From Coxiellaceae bacterium (GTDB lineage: Bacteria > Pseudomonadota > Gammaproteobacteria > Coxiellales > Coxiellaceae), in NCBI GenBank assembly GCA_029212885.1, contig JARGPC010000010.1, forward strand, positions 1 to 64,000: a stretch of DNA of 64,000 nucleotides. The letters are read 5' to 3'. Positions within the stretch are counted from its first letter, which is position 1, and each line of letters opens with the position of its first letter. The notes below the pieces were generated by a model. It worked only from the letters and a program-made list of their open reading frames with translations, was not told the DNA's origin and did no database searches. This document shows positions 55,446-63,350 of the stretch, piece by piece. A program made the translations under genes and the position numbers.

Positions 55446-55785
55446 TCAGTTGGTTTAAAACGCTTTGGATCAGATAGATGTTAATGTTGCACTTTTCACT
55501 GCAGACGGTGCTTACGATAGTAACTCAGCTTACCAAGATTTGGCCGCATGGCCTGGCAAAAAATAATGAGGTACGGTTAATGAAATTATTCAGAGCTATG
55601 CATCCAGCGCTATAAAAAAATACTGGGTAACAAGTTATATGCCAGAGAAATGTCTCGTCAAAAAAACGAAGCTATGGTCGGCTGTGGAATTTTGAATACA
55701 ATGACAGTGCCAGGAATGCCTGAAGGTTATCGTTGTGCCTGAATTTTAATATGTACAGGTTGGCGAAACGCTAGGAAACAAAGCC
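55446..55785 (+). mobile_element. Decayed IS5-family copy with two internal deletions
   Basis: This matches the IS at 82-999 in three blocks: around 394-424, 568-640 and 750-999. Each junction falls at a short direct repeat of the intact copy (GGA(A/T)CAGAT, then AAAACAT). The right terminal end AGGAAACAAAGCC finishes at 55785; no left end is visible. The transposase frame is destroyed. Confidence 0.85.
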
Positions 55786-55899
55786 AAGCTCAGCCTAAAT
55801 AAATGATATTAAACAAAGTGATAGTGGAGCCGTATTTGTTAATGACTTGCTAACGATCTTTGTGTATCATATTTGATCATATTTGTGGGGGGGGATTTT

Positions 55900-57918
55900 A
55901 TGAGGCCAACAAGTGTCGTAGTTTACAGAGGTGTAAGTCAAATACTACCTGCTGTGGTGCGGGCAGCAAAAAAACCAGCAGTACTTAGCTTGATGGCTGC
56001 TTTGCCTCCTCGAGCGATGGCAACGGCGGCAGTTGCCCCAGCTTCTCGTCGGGTTGCAGAAGATTTGGCTATGCAGGGAGCGTTTGTTACGGCAGAAGCC
56101 AACCTTTCCTTGCCTCCGGCCCAAGAGGTTCTGTCAGTTGCGCAAGGAGTGCGGGGAGCCACTCAGCTGATGGTTGGTGATTTCGCCTATTTCACTAAAG
56201 AAATCAGTGGGGTTATCGCGGAAACATTAAAATCCAGGCAACTATTAATTTTATTATTTGATCGAGATGGCATTGCAGTTCCTGCTAATGAGCGGGCTTT
56301 GTGGATCTTAAATCATTTTAATCATGTTGATAATTTGCAGGTTAAAGTTGTTTATGGTGCGCCTGAGGTGGAGTCGCTCGATGCATATTGTGGTTATTTG
56401 TACGGTCAAATTCCTACAACAGTAGATGTTCGTGAGCTGTGCTCTTTCAGTGAAGCAGATGAAGCCTTGGCGGAAATTCTGTCAGTACCGACCCGTTCTT
56501 ACGACTTGCGTTACTCCGATGAAATGATTAAGGAGGATGTGAGTGAATATACAGATGCCTTGGTTCCCCATACAGTCCAGCGTGTGTTAAACCCCTTTGA
56601 TGTAGTAATTCCATCAGAAGCATTTGAGTCGGGGGTAGATGATCTGTCAAAATTAACCTATGAGAAAATGCAAGCCTACAATCAAGGGGCGGTTAATATA
56701 GATCGCTTATTTATGCGAACGCCGTGGGATTTATCTGCTTTGCAGCAAGTGAACTTACCAATGTTGATTGGCCCACCGCCCGTAGAATTTTCAGGGTTAG
56801 ATTTTAGTTGCCCAGCTATCACACAAGTATTTGACATGCCGTTTTACCTTCCAGGACAAGGGTTCAAGCTGCCGCGAGAATTGTATCCAGTGATGCCGAT
56901 ATTAATGCAGTGTGTGGCTGCTGAACGTGAAGCAAACCCAGAGATCGCAGACTATCATGCTTATGTTACAGTGGACTGTGGTGTGGTTGCTCCTCAAGGT
57001 TTTGCAAGGCGTGATGGTTTGCATGTTGATGGCTTTTTAGCATCAAGTAACATAGATAATAATCAAGGGATTTTATGGGGTGATCATACGTACGTCTTTA
57101 GTAATCAGCAACCACTCCAGACTGAACTCTACCCGGGTCCATTTGATTTAAGTGACACCGATTATGATGACCCGCAAGGGGTGTTGGCTACTTTAGCTGA
57201 GCAAGGAAAAGGCATGGCTTATTATCATGGCTTGGCTAATCATTTGTATCGTATGGATACAAATACAGTGCATGCTGTACACCCTAATTTATCAGGACAA
57301 TATTTGTTGCGTACTTTTCTTAAGGTGACTTTTAGTCCTAGAAAATTTAATCGCAGCGGCAATACAGTGAACCCATTATTTGAATATGATCTATTGTATG
57401 TGCCTCGTGGCCGTGGCCGTAATACACAGAATTTTACAGGTACGGTGCCAAGCAATAGTAGGGCAGTATCCTTAAAAGAACTAGATAATGGTGACGAGGG
57501 GAAATACCTCACCTGGTTAAGCCATCGAGTATTATCATGTGAAAAACGTCCAGAGGTGCTAGTTCGTGCGCAGCCTGCAACAGTAGGTGAGCGTTTGAAA
57601 ACAGTTGTCGATGGCTGTTTAGTTACCGAAAACATTGCGCGTTCTAGTGATATGGTTGTAACACGTGAGGGGGGTGATCATTATCTGCTAAGCGCTACTA
57701 AGTTTAGGCGGCTTTATCGTGAAAGTGGCACGCCAGGGCTATTTAAGCCGACGGCACGTGAGTTGATGAGTAGGCGAGTTACGGAAGATGTCTCTTTTGT
57801 TGCGTCTTGGGGAACACGCCAGCAAATCCCAGCGGGAGGCTATATCCTTGAGGATGATGTTGGTGAGCGTTGGGGTGTGCACGAGGAAAGTTTCAACGCT
57901 ACGTATCAAAAGATATAA
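55900..57918 (+). CDS. Orphan protein resembling a 2-oxoglutarate/Fe(II) oxygenase
   Basis: This protein has 672 residues from ATG 55900 (GGGGGGG upstream). Residues 1-53 have no Asp or Glu and eight Arg/Lys among Ala, Val and Ser, resembling a mitochondrial presequence more than a bacterial signal peptide. A likely double-stranded beta-helix region around 340-490 has GLHVDGF (His375-x-Asp377), WGDHTYVFS, TVHAVHPN (His458/His461) and LLRTFLKV (Arg471), the order and spacing of metal and 2-oxoglutarate ligands in this superfamily. The rest is unrecognised. It lies just after an IS remnant and is probably acquired. The oxygenase call rests on motif pattern only; a catalytically dead fold or coincidence is possible. 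Confidence 0.6.
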   Translation: MRPTSVVVYRGVSQILPAVVRAAKKPAVLSLMAALPPRAMATAAVAPASRRVAEDLAMQGAFVTAEANLSLPPAQEVLSVAQGVRGATQLMVGDFAYFTKEISGVIAETLKSRQLLILLFDRDGIAVPANERALWILNHFNHVDNLQVKVVYGAPEVESLDAYCGYLYGQIPTTVDVRELCSFSEADEALAEILSVPTRSYDLRYSDEMIKEDVSEYTDALVPHTVQRVLNPFDVVIPSEAFESGVDDLSKLTYEKMQAYNQGAVNIDRLFMRTPWDLSALQQVNLPMLIGPPPVEFSGLDFSCPAITQVFDMPFYLPGQGFKLPRELYPVMPILMQCVAAEREANPEIADYHAYVTVDCGVVAPQGFARRDGLHVDGFLASSNIDNNQGILWGDHTYVFSNQQPLQTELYPGPFDLSDTDYDDPQGVLATLAEQGKGMAYYHGLANHLYRMDTNTVHAVHPNLSGQYLLRTFLKVTFSPRKFNRSGNTVNPLFEYDLLYVPRGRGRNTQNFTGTVPSNSRAVSLKELDNGDEGKYLTWLSHRVLSCEKRPEVLVRAQPATVGERLKTVVDGCLVTENIARSSDMVVTREGGDHYLLSATKFRRLYRESGTPGLFKPTARELMSRRVTEDVSFVASWGTRQQIPAGGYILEDDVGERWGVHEESFNATYQKI

Positions 57919-57992
57919 TCGGTTATATAGCAACAGTTACACAGCTGGCTGTGTTAGCACCGTTTAGCGTATTGAGTTGTGACGAAACCAAT

Positions 57993-58514
57993 TTAGTTAT
58001 TGTCGTGACAGGTAATCACAATTTGCTTGGTACCACCGACCATTACTTGATGTGGTTTATCAAAAAAGCCGTTGGTGCAGGTGGCGGTGGTGCTTGAGCC
58101 ATCTTCGCAAAAGATTGAATAGATATTATTGCTAACGGTATTATCTACTTTAGCAACGCCACCGGTTTTGCAGTGACGTAACTTAGCAGCGTTGATGTTA
58201 TAGCTTTCACCGCTTTTGCATTGATAGACGTAGCGATTAGTGGCTTGAAAATCAGACACCAATTTGCAAGTTTTCATAGATGAGGTGGTGATATGTTTGT
58301 CTGGATGAATAACCGGCGAAATATTGGAAGCATTGATCACTGATGGTGCTGAATTTTTAGTCGCAGCTGAGTCATTAGGGGCTACCGGAGATGAGTCCGA
58401 AGGCGTGATAGATGATACGTCCGGAGGTGTTTCTTCAGCGAGTGTTGCAGATAAGCTGCTAACAGGTATTCCAATAGCGGCAGTAATAAGGCAGCTGATG
58501 ATTAATGATTTCAT
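57993..58514 (-). CDS. Small secreted Cys-containing protein
   Basis: This 173-residue protein has a clear signal peptide (about 1-23, ending SLSA). A Ser/Thr/Pro/Asp-rich linker (about 27-75) follows, then a compact C-terminal domain with six cysteines (TCKLV, YQCKSG, RHCKTG, IFCEDG, ATCTNG, ITCHDN), likely forming three disulfides after export. No family was recognised. It converges on the orphan gene before it and lies divergent to the xylose genes. Confidence 0.65.
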   Translation of the reverse strand: MKSLIISCLITAAIGIPVSSLSATLAEETPPDVSSITPSDSSPVAPNDSAATKNSAPSVINASNISPVIHPDKHITTSSMKTCKLVSDFQATNRYVYQCKSGESYNINAAKLRHCKTGGVAKVDNTVSNNIYSIFCEDGSSTTATCTNGFFDKPHQVMVGGTKQIVITCHDNN

Positions 58515-58698
58515 GACTATCTCCTCGACTATGCTTGGCCAATTATAGCAGCTGCTTAGATGGTTTCTTTATGATTGTTGATGGGTTGACCTACGTTTTT
58601 AAGGTGGGGATATGGGCGGAAAATTAAGGATTAAAAACAATGGGGTATGGTGTGTTCTTTAAGTGTATTCAGTGGGGGGGTCGATTTACATAGTTATC

Positions 58699-58707
58699 TG
58701 ATATAAT
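58699..58707 (+). promoter_or_regulatory. Extended -10 promoter of the xylose operon
   Basis: TGATATAAT is a perfect extended -10 element (TG, one base, TATAAT), 24 nt upstream of the transporter ATG. The -35 region has no good match, which extended -10 promoters tolerate or which an activator could replace. No XylR-like regulator gene is in the window. Confidence 0.6.
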
Positions 58708-58731
58708 GCCGATTTTGCCTAAGGACCCAGC

Positions 58732-60129
58732 ATGGACACATTAGAGAACAGTGGCGCGCATTCCAGTCGTTTATACCTGTTTATTGTTTTGGTGGCAGCT
58801 TTTGCTGGTGTGTTATTTGGTTATGACACTGGTGTTATATCAGGTGCGATATTGTTTATTTCTGGCGAATTTAGGCTCAGCACAGAAATGAATGGCATTG
58901 TGGTTGGCATGGTATTGGTTGGCGCATTTCTGGGTGCGATAATTAGTGGGCACCTGTCTGATGTGGTGGGTCGTAAGCGTTTGTTGGTAGCGGATACGGT
59001 TATCTTTATTGTGGGTACATTGTTAACCGGTTTTGCGCATACTATCCCTGGTTTAGTTATGGGTCGACTAATTGTTGGTGTTGCTATCGGAATTTCATCC
59101 TATTCGGCCCCTTTATATATTGCAGAAATTGCACCACCAAAGCACCGCGGTGCATTGGTTTCACTGAATCAGTTGTCGATTGCATTTGGTTTATTGCTGT
59201 CTTATGGTGTGGATTATCATTTTTCATTTGCACACGATTGGCGTGCGATGTTTCTAATTGGTATCATCCCGGCGCTTGGCTTATTGGTTGCTATGTGTTT
59301 GTTGCCTTACAGTCCGCGTTGGATGGTATTGCATGGTCATGACGACAGAGCGCGCAGTATTTTACGTCTTGTGCGTGGCAGTGATGCTGTTGCTGAGCGA
59401 GAGTTTCATGAGATTAAGGGTAGCTTGAATTATCAGCGCGCACGTTGGCAGTCATTATTCCAGCCGCGTGTGATTCCGGTATTGGTTATTGGTATTGCTT
59501 TAGCCTTGATTCAGCAAGTGACGGGAATTAATACCATTTTATATTATGCGCCGACCATTTTTTCGATGGCTGGATTTGCTGATGCTCAAAATTCTATTTT
59601 AGTGACTGGGTTGATTGGTGTTGTGTTTGTATTATTTTCAGCTTTAGCGATCCCGATGATTGATCGCTTTGGTCGCCGCTTTCTTTTATTGCTCGGCGTG
59701 AGTGTTATGACGCTGTCACTATTGTTGTTGGGGTATTTATTTTTACCATCGGTGACGATGTCTCATGCTATGCAGCAGTTGTCGGTTTTTACTATTTTGG
59801 TTTATATAGCAGCATTTGCGATTAGCTTAGGCCCGGTAATGTGGCTGATGATTGCTGAAATATTCCCTATTCATGTGCGGGGGTTGGGCGCTAGTGTTTG
59901 TACGGCGGTGAATTGGGGTTCGAATTGGTTGGTGGCGGTAACGTTTTTAAGTTTTGTGCATTGGGTAGGGCAAGGGGGTACGTTCCTTACTTATGGGGTG
60001 GTTTCTTTGTTGTCGTTATTCTTTATTTATATGTGGGTACCTGAAACGAAGGGCGTGACTTTGGAACAAATCGAAGCGCATTTATTTGAAGGTCGTAAGA
60101 TTCGTGATATTGGTAAGGAGGTTGGTTAG
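58732..60129 (+). CDS. xylE: Sugar:H+ symporter of the MFS, probable xylose transporter
   Basis: This 465-residue protein has 12 transmembrane helices. Sugar-porter signatures include FAGVLFGYDTGVISGAILFI, DVVGRKRLL after helix 2, PYSPRWMVLHG after helix 6, GINTILYYAPTIF in helix 7, DRFGRRFLLL and the terminal VPETKGVTLEQIE. Xylose is inferred as substrate from the downstream xylB and xylA; other pentoses or hexoses cannot be excluded. Its stop overlaps the xylB start by one base. Confidence 0.88.
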   Translation: MDTLENSGAHSSRLYLFIVLVAAFAGVLFGYDTGVISGAILFISGEFRLSTEMNGIVVGMVLVGAFLGAIISGHLSDVVGRKRLLVADTVIFIVGTLLTGFAHTIPGLVMGRLIVGVAIGISSYSAPLYIAEIAPPKHRGALVSLNQLSIAFGLLLSYGVDYHFSFAHDWRAMFLIGIIPALGLLVAMCLLPYSPRWMVLHGHDDRARSILRLVRGSDAVAEREFHEIKGSLNYQRARWQSLFQPRVIPVLVIGIALALIQQVTGINTILYYAPTIFSMAGFADAQNSILVTGLIGVVFVLFSALAIPMIDRFGRRFLLLLGVSVMTLSLLLLGYLFLPSVTMSHAMQQLSVFTILVYIAAFAISLGPVMWLMIAEIFPIHVRGLGASVCTAVNWGSNWLVAVTFLSFVHWVGQGGTFLTYGVVSLLSLFFIYMWVPETKGVTLEQIEAHLFEGRKIRDIGKEVG

Positions 60130-61595
60130 TGTATTTAGGTATTGACCTTGGTACGTCATCGGTTAAGTTGGTATTAATCGATGAACAACAAGTTATTATC
60201 GGCAGCAGCAGTGTGTCATTACGTGTCTCGCGGCCGGCGCCATTATGGTCTGAGCAAGATCCAGCGGCTTGGTGGCGTGGTACCGAAGAAGCATTTTTTA
60301 ATTTAAAGTTAAATTACCCACAACAAGTGGATGCGATTAAAGCGATTGGTTTATCTGGTCAAATGCACGGTGCGGTATTGATCAATAATAAAGGTGAGCC
60401 GATTAGACCGGCGATATTATGGAACGACGGCCGGTCGTTTCAGGCGTGTGAAACTTTATTAAATCGCGAGCCGGAGGCGATTGAGATAACGGGTAATTTA
60501 ATTATGCCGGGTTTTACCGCGCCGAAGTTATTGTGGTTGCAGGAGAATGAGCCGGATAACTTTGCGGCTATCCATAAGGTGTTATTACCAAAAGATTATT
60601 TGCGTTATCGATTGACGGGGGGATTTGCTACTGATATGTCGGATGCATCGGGCACCTGTTGGTTGGATGTGAGTCAGCGCAATTGGTCGGATAAGATGTT
60701 GGCGGCAACGGATTTATCGCGCGATCATATGCCGGAGTTATTTGAGGGCAATCAGGTGACGTCATCATTATCGGCGGCGTTGGCAACGCATTGGGGTTTG
60801 TCGTCAACGGTGCAAGTGGTGGCGGGTGCGGGTGATAATGCGGCCAGTGCGATCAGTATTAATGTGACTAAGCCGGGTGAGGCGTTTATTTCATTGGGTA
60901 CATCGGGTGTGTATTTTATTGCGGATGACCAGTATCGATCTTATGCTGAATCGGCCGTGCATACGTTTTGTCATTGTTTGCCTAATCGATGGCATGAGAT
61001 GAATGTGCACTTGAGTGCGGCAAGTTGTTTGGATTGGGTGGCGGCGTTAACGCACAGTGATGTAGGAAGTTTGTTATTGCAGGCAGAGACGGAGCCATTG
61101 AAAAACGTGCCGGTATTTTTGCCGTATCTATCGGGTGAGCGGACGCCGCATAATGATCCGCATGCGCGTGGGGTGTTTTTTGGTTTGAGTTATGAAACGA
61201 ATGCAGTTGCTTTAATGCAGTCGGTATTGGAAGGGGTGGCACTGGCTTTTGCTGAAGGGCAGCAGATATTGGAGGCCAAAGGTATTGCAATACAGCAAGT
61301 GCGATTGGTGGGAGGTGGTTCACGCAGTGGGTATTGGGCGCAGTTATTGGCGAGTGTATTGCAGCGACCGATTGCGGTATTGGATTCATCTGAAGTCGGT
61401 GGTGCATTAGGTGCGGCAAAGCTAGCGTGGTTGGGGCATACATCGGCAGATATATCGGCATTACGCACACCGTTGATGACGCAGGTGTTTGATCCGGATG
61501 TGACGGTGCAGCGATATTATGAAGATCGATTGCAGATGTTTAGGGGGTTATATCGTGATAATAAGTCGTATTTTGGTGGTCTATATAGACTTTAG
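60129..61595 (+). CDS. xylB: XylB xylulokinase
   Basis: This 488-residue FGGY-family kinase phosphorylates D-xylulose to xylulose 5-phosphate. Motifs include YLGIDLGTSSVKLVLID (ATP phosphate loop), GLSGQMHGAVL, VVAGAGDNAASAI with the catalytic Asp, YLSGERTPHNDPHARG and the second FGGY signature VRLVGGGSRSGYWAQLLASVL. The GTG start shares a base with the transporter stop (TTAGTG). E. coli XylB is 484 residues. Confidence 0.95.
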   Translation: MYLGIDLGTSSVKLVLIDEQQVIIGSSSVSLRVSRPAPLWSEQDPAAWWRGTEEAFFNLKLNYPQQVDAIKAIGLSGQMHGAVLINNKGEPIRPAILWNDGRSFQACETLLNREPEAIEITGNLIMPGFTAPKLLWLQENEPDNFAAIHKVLLPKDYLRYRLTGGFATDMSDASGTCWLDVSQRNWSDKMLAATDLSRDHMPELFEGNQVTSSLSAALATHWGLSSTVQVVAGAGDNAASAISINVTKPGEAFISLGTSGVYFIADDQYRSYAESAVHTFCHCLPNRWHEMNVHLSAASCLDWVAALTHSDVGSLLLQAETEPLKNVPVFLPYLSGERTPHNDPHARGVFFGLSYETNAVALMQSVLEGVALAFAEGQQILEAKGIAIQQVRLVGGGSRSGYWAQLLASVLQRPIAVLDSSEVGGALGAAKLAWLGHTSADISALRTPLMTQVFDPDVTVQRYYEDRLQMFRGLYRDNKSYFGGLYRL

Positions 61596-61633
61596 TTTTA
61601 AATGTTAAACAAACAAAAGCAGAAGGATGTAAC

Positions 61634-61735
61634 ATGTTGATTTATAAGATCACAATGTATATCTTTCTCACTTATGCAGTAAAGCATACAAATGTAGAAG
61701 GATGTAAAAGATGTATTTTGATGATGTTGATATGA
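61634..61735 (+). CDS. Possible leader peptide upstream of xylA
   Basis: This is a 33-codon frame (MLIYKITMYIF...) with AGAAGGATG at proper spacing. The same 12-bp AGAAGGATGTAA occurs 75 nt downstream as the xylA ribosome site. It ends inside xylA (25-nt overlap), so it could couple translation or act as a leader; equally it may be a chance frame produced by duplication of the ribosome site. Confidence 0.25.
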   Translation: MLIYKITMYIFLTYAVKHTNVEGCKRCILMMLI

Positions 61736-63024
61736 TTACTTGTCAGGGGCCGCAGAGTAAGCACCCGTTGAGTTACCGCTATTATGATGCGGGTCGCATG
61801 GTGCTAGGCAAGACGATGGAGGAGCATTTACGTCCGGCGATGTGTTGGTGGCACACGTTGTGTTGGCAGGGTGATGATGCATTTGGTGGTGGTGTGTTTG
61901 ATCGCGTGTGGTTACGTGATTCGGATCCGATGCAATGTGCGCGTAATAAGGTGGATGCGGGCTTTGAGATTTTACAGAAGTTAGGTTTACCGTTTTTTAC
62001 TTTTCATGATCGCGATTTAGCGCCGGAGGGATTGACACTTAATCAGACGCAGTACAACTTGATGACGATGGTTGAGGTATTGTCTGACAAGATGGAGGAG
62101 ACGGGTAAAAGGTTGTTATGGGGCACGGCGAATTTATTTAGTCACCGACGATATTTAGCTGGTGCGGCGACCAATCCGAACCCGGATGTATTTTTATATG
62201 CGTGTATGCAGGTGAAGATGGCGATGGACGCGACGCATCATTTAGGTGGTGACAATTATGTGTTGTGGGGTGGTCGTGAAGGATATGATACGTTATTGAA
62301 TACGGATTTAAGTCATGAAGCTGATCAGTTTGGTCGCTTTTTAACGATGGTTGCTGATTATAAGCAGAAGATTGGTTTTAAGGGGCAGTTATTGATTGAG
62401 CCTAAGCCGTGTGAGCCGACTAAACATCAATATGATTTTGACAGTGGTCATGTGTATGCGTTTTTGCAGAAGTATGGATTGGAAAATGAGTTTAAAGTAA
62501 ATATTGAAGCCAATCATGCGACGTTGGCGAGTCATAGTTTTGCGCATGAAGTCGCTTATGCCTGTGCTAATGGCATTATGGGCAGTGTGGATGCGAATAC
62601 AGGTGATCCGCAATTGGGTTGGGACACGGATCAATTCCCGATGGATGTAAAATCATCTGCTTTAGTGATGTACCAACTCTTGCGCGCTGGCGGCTTTGAG
62701 CAAGGTGGTTTCAATTTTGATGCTAAGTTACGTCGACAAAGCATCGATCACGAAGATATTTTCTATGGCTTTATTGCGGGTTTGGATACATTAGCGCAGG
62801 GTTTGTTGGTAGCAGAAAAAATGCTGGCGCAAGATCATTGGCAGCAATTTAAAGATGAGCGTTATGCGGGTTGGCATTTAGCGGAAGGCAAGCAGATTTT
62901 GGCGGGTGACTTTGATTTGGCTGCATGTGCGCAAATGGCTGAGCAGCGCGATATTGATCCAGCGCCGGTGTCGGGTCATCAAGAGTTAATGGAAAATTAT
63001 TTAAACGCTGCTGTGTCATCGTAA
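61711..63024 (+). CDS. xylA: XylA xylose isomerase
   Basis: This 437-residue enzyme converts D-xylose to D-xylulose (E. coli 440). Active-site residues His99 and Asp102 lie in FFTFHDRDLAPEG. Metal-site segments are LIEPKPCEPTKHQYDFD, KVNIEANHATLASHSFAHE and GSVDANTGDPQLGWDTDQFP. AGAAGGATG lies upstream of the ATG. It is the last gene of the xyl cluster, 115 nt after xylB. Confidence 0.96.
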   Translation: MYFDDVDMITCQGPQSKHPLSYRYYDAGRMVLGKTMEEHLRPAMCWWHTLCWQGDDAFGGGVFDRVWLRDSDPMQCARNKVDAGFEILQKLGLPFFTFHDRDLAPEGLTLNQTQYNLMTMVEVLSDKMEETGKRLLWGTANLFSHRRYLAGAATNPNPDVFLYACMQVKMAMDATHHLGGDNYVLWGGREGYDTLLNTDLSHEADQFGRFLTMVADYKQKIGFKGQLLIEPKPCEPTKHQYDFDSGHVYAFLQKYGLENEFKVNIEANHATLASHSFAHEVAYACANGIMGSVDANTGDPQLGWDTDQFPMDVKSSALVMYQLLRAGGFEQGGFNFDAKLRRQSIDHEDIFYGFIAGLDTLAQGLLVAEKMLAQDHWQQFKDERYAGWHLAEGKQILAGDFDLAACAQMAEQRDIDPAPVSGHQELMENYLNAAVSS

Positions 63025-63026
63025 TA

Positions 63027-63135
63027 TTGTCACCCCGGGCTCTGCCTTGTCATCCCTGACTCTGCCTTGTCATCCCGGCCCCCGAGCCGGGATCCATTGA
63101 TCGCGATGCGATCAAAACAGCGCGTTGCGCTGTAT
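63027..63135. repeat. Composite palindromic repeat after xylA
   Basis: Two 20-bp head units (TTGTCACCCCGGGCTCTGCC and TTGTCATCCCTGACTCTGCC) are followed by the core ATCCCGGC/GCCGGGAT with CCCCGA loop. Two further perfect hairpins follow: TTGATCGC-GAT-GCGATCAA and ACAGCGC-GTT-GCGCTGT. This is the most elaborate member of the family in the window. Confidence 0.85.
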
Positions 63136-63158
63136 GGATTCCTGGTCAAGCCAGGAAT
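63136..63158. repeat. Hairpin with TCAAG loop
   Basis: ATTCCTGG-TCAAG-CCAGGAAT is a perfect 8-bp stem. It has the same TCAAG loop and GAATGACA-type exit as the GTCATCCCGCG hairpin after htpG, suggesting a related repeat arm. Confidence 0.7.
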
Positions 63159-63257
63159 GACAAGTGCTAGCAGGAATGGCAAGTGCTAGCAGGAATGGCA
63201 AGTGCTAGCAGGAATGGCAAGTGCTAGCAGGAATGACAAGTGCTAGCAGGAATGACA
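63153..63257. repeat. 19-bp tandem repeat array
   Basis: Five complete copies of AGGAATGRCAAGTGCTAGC start at 63153, 63172, 63191, 63210 and 63229, and a partial sixth starts at 63248. The first unit grows out of the hairpin arm just upstream. The repeats are contiguous with no spacers, so this is a minisatellite, not CRISPR. Confidence 0.95.
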
Positions 63258-63350
63258 TTGCAATAATGTTATGGTCGACAATCCACTTCACTTGCGTGCA
63301 TAAAACCTTATACTACATGCTGCCAAAATAATCACGCGTGGGAGAGTGGT

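Noticed and set aside
60982..61470. 162-codon antisense frame inside xylB
   Set aside because: Proline/histidine-rich shadow of a strongly supported kinase gene.
63153..63257. Regular short repeats suggesting CRISPR
   Set aside because: The units are 19 bp and directly contiguous, with no spacers and no cas genes.
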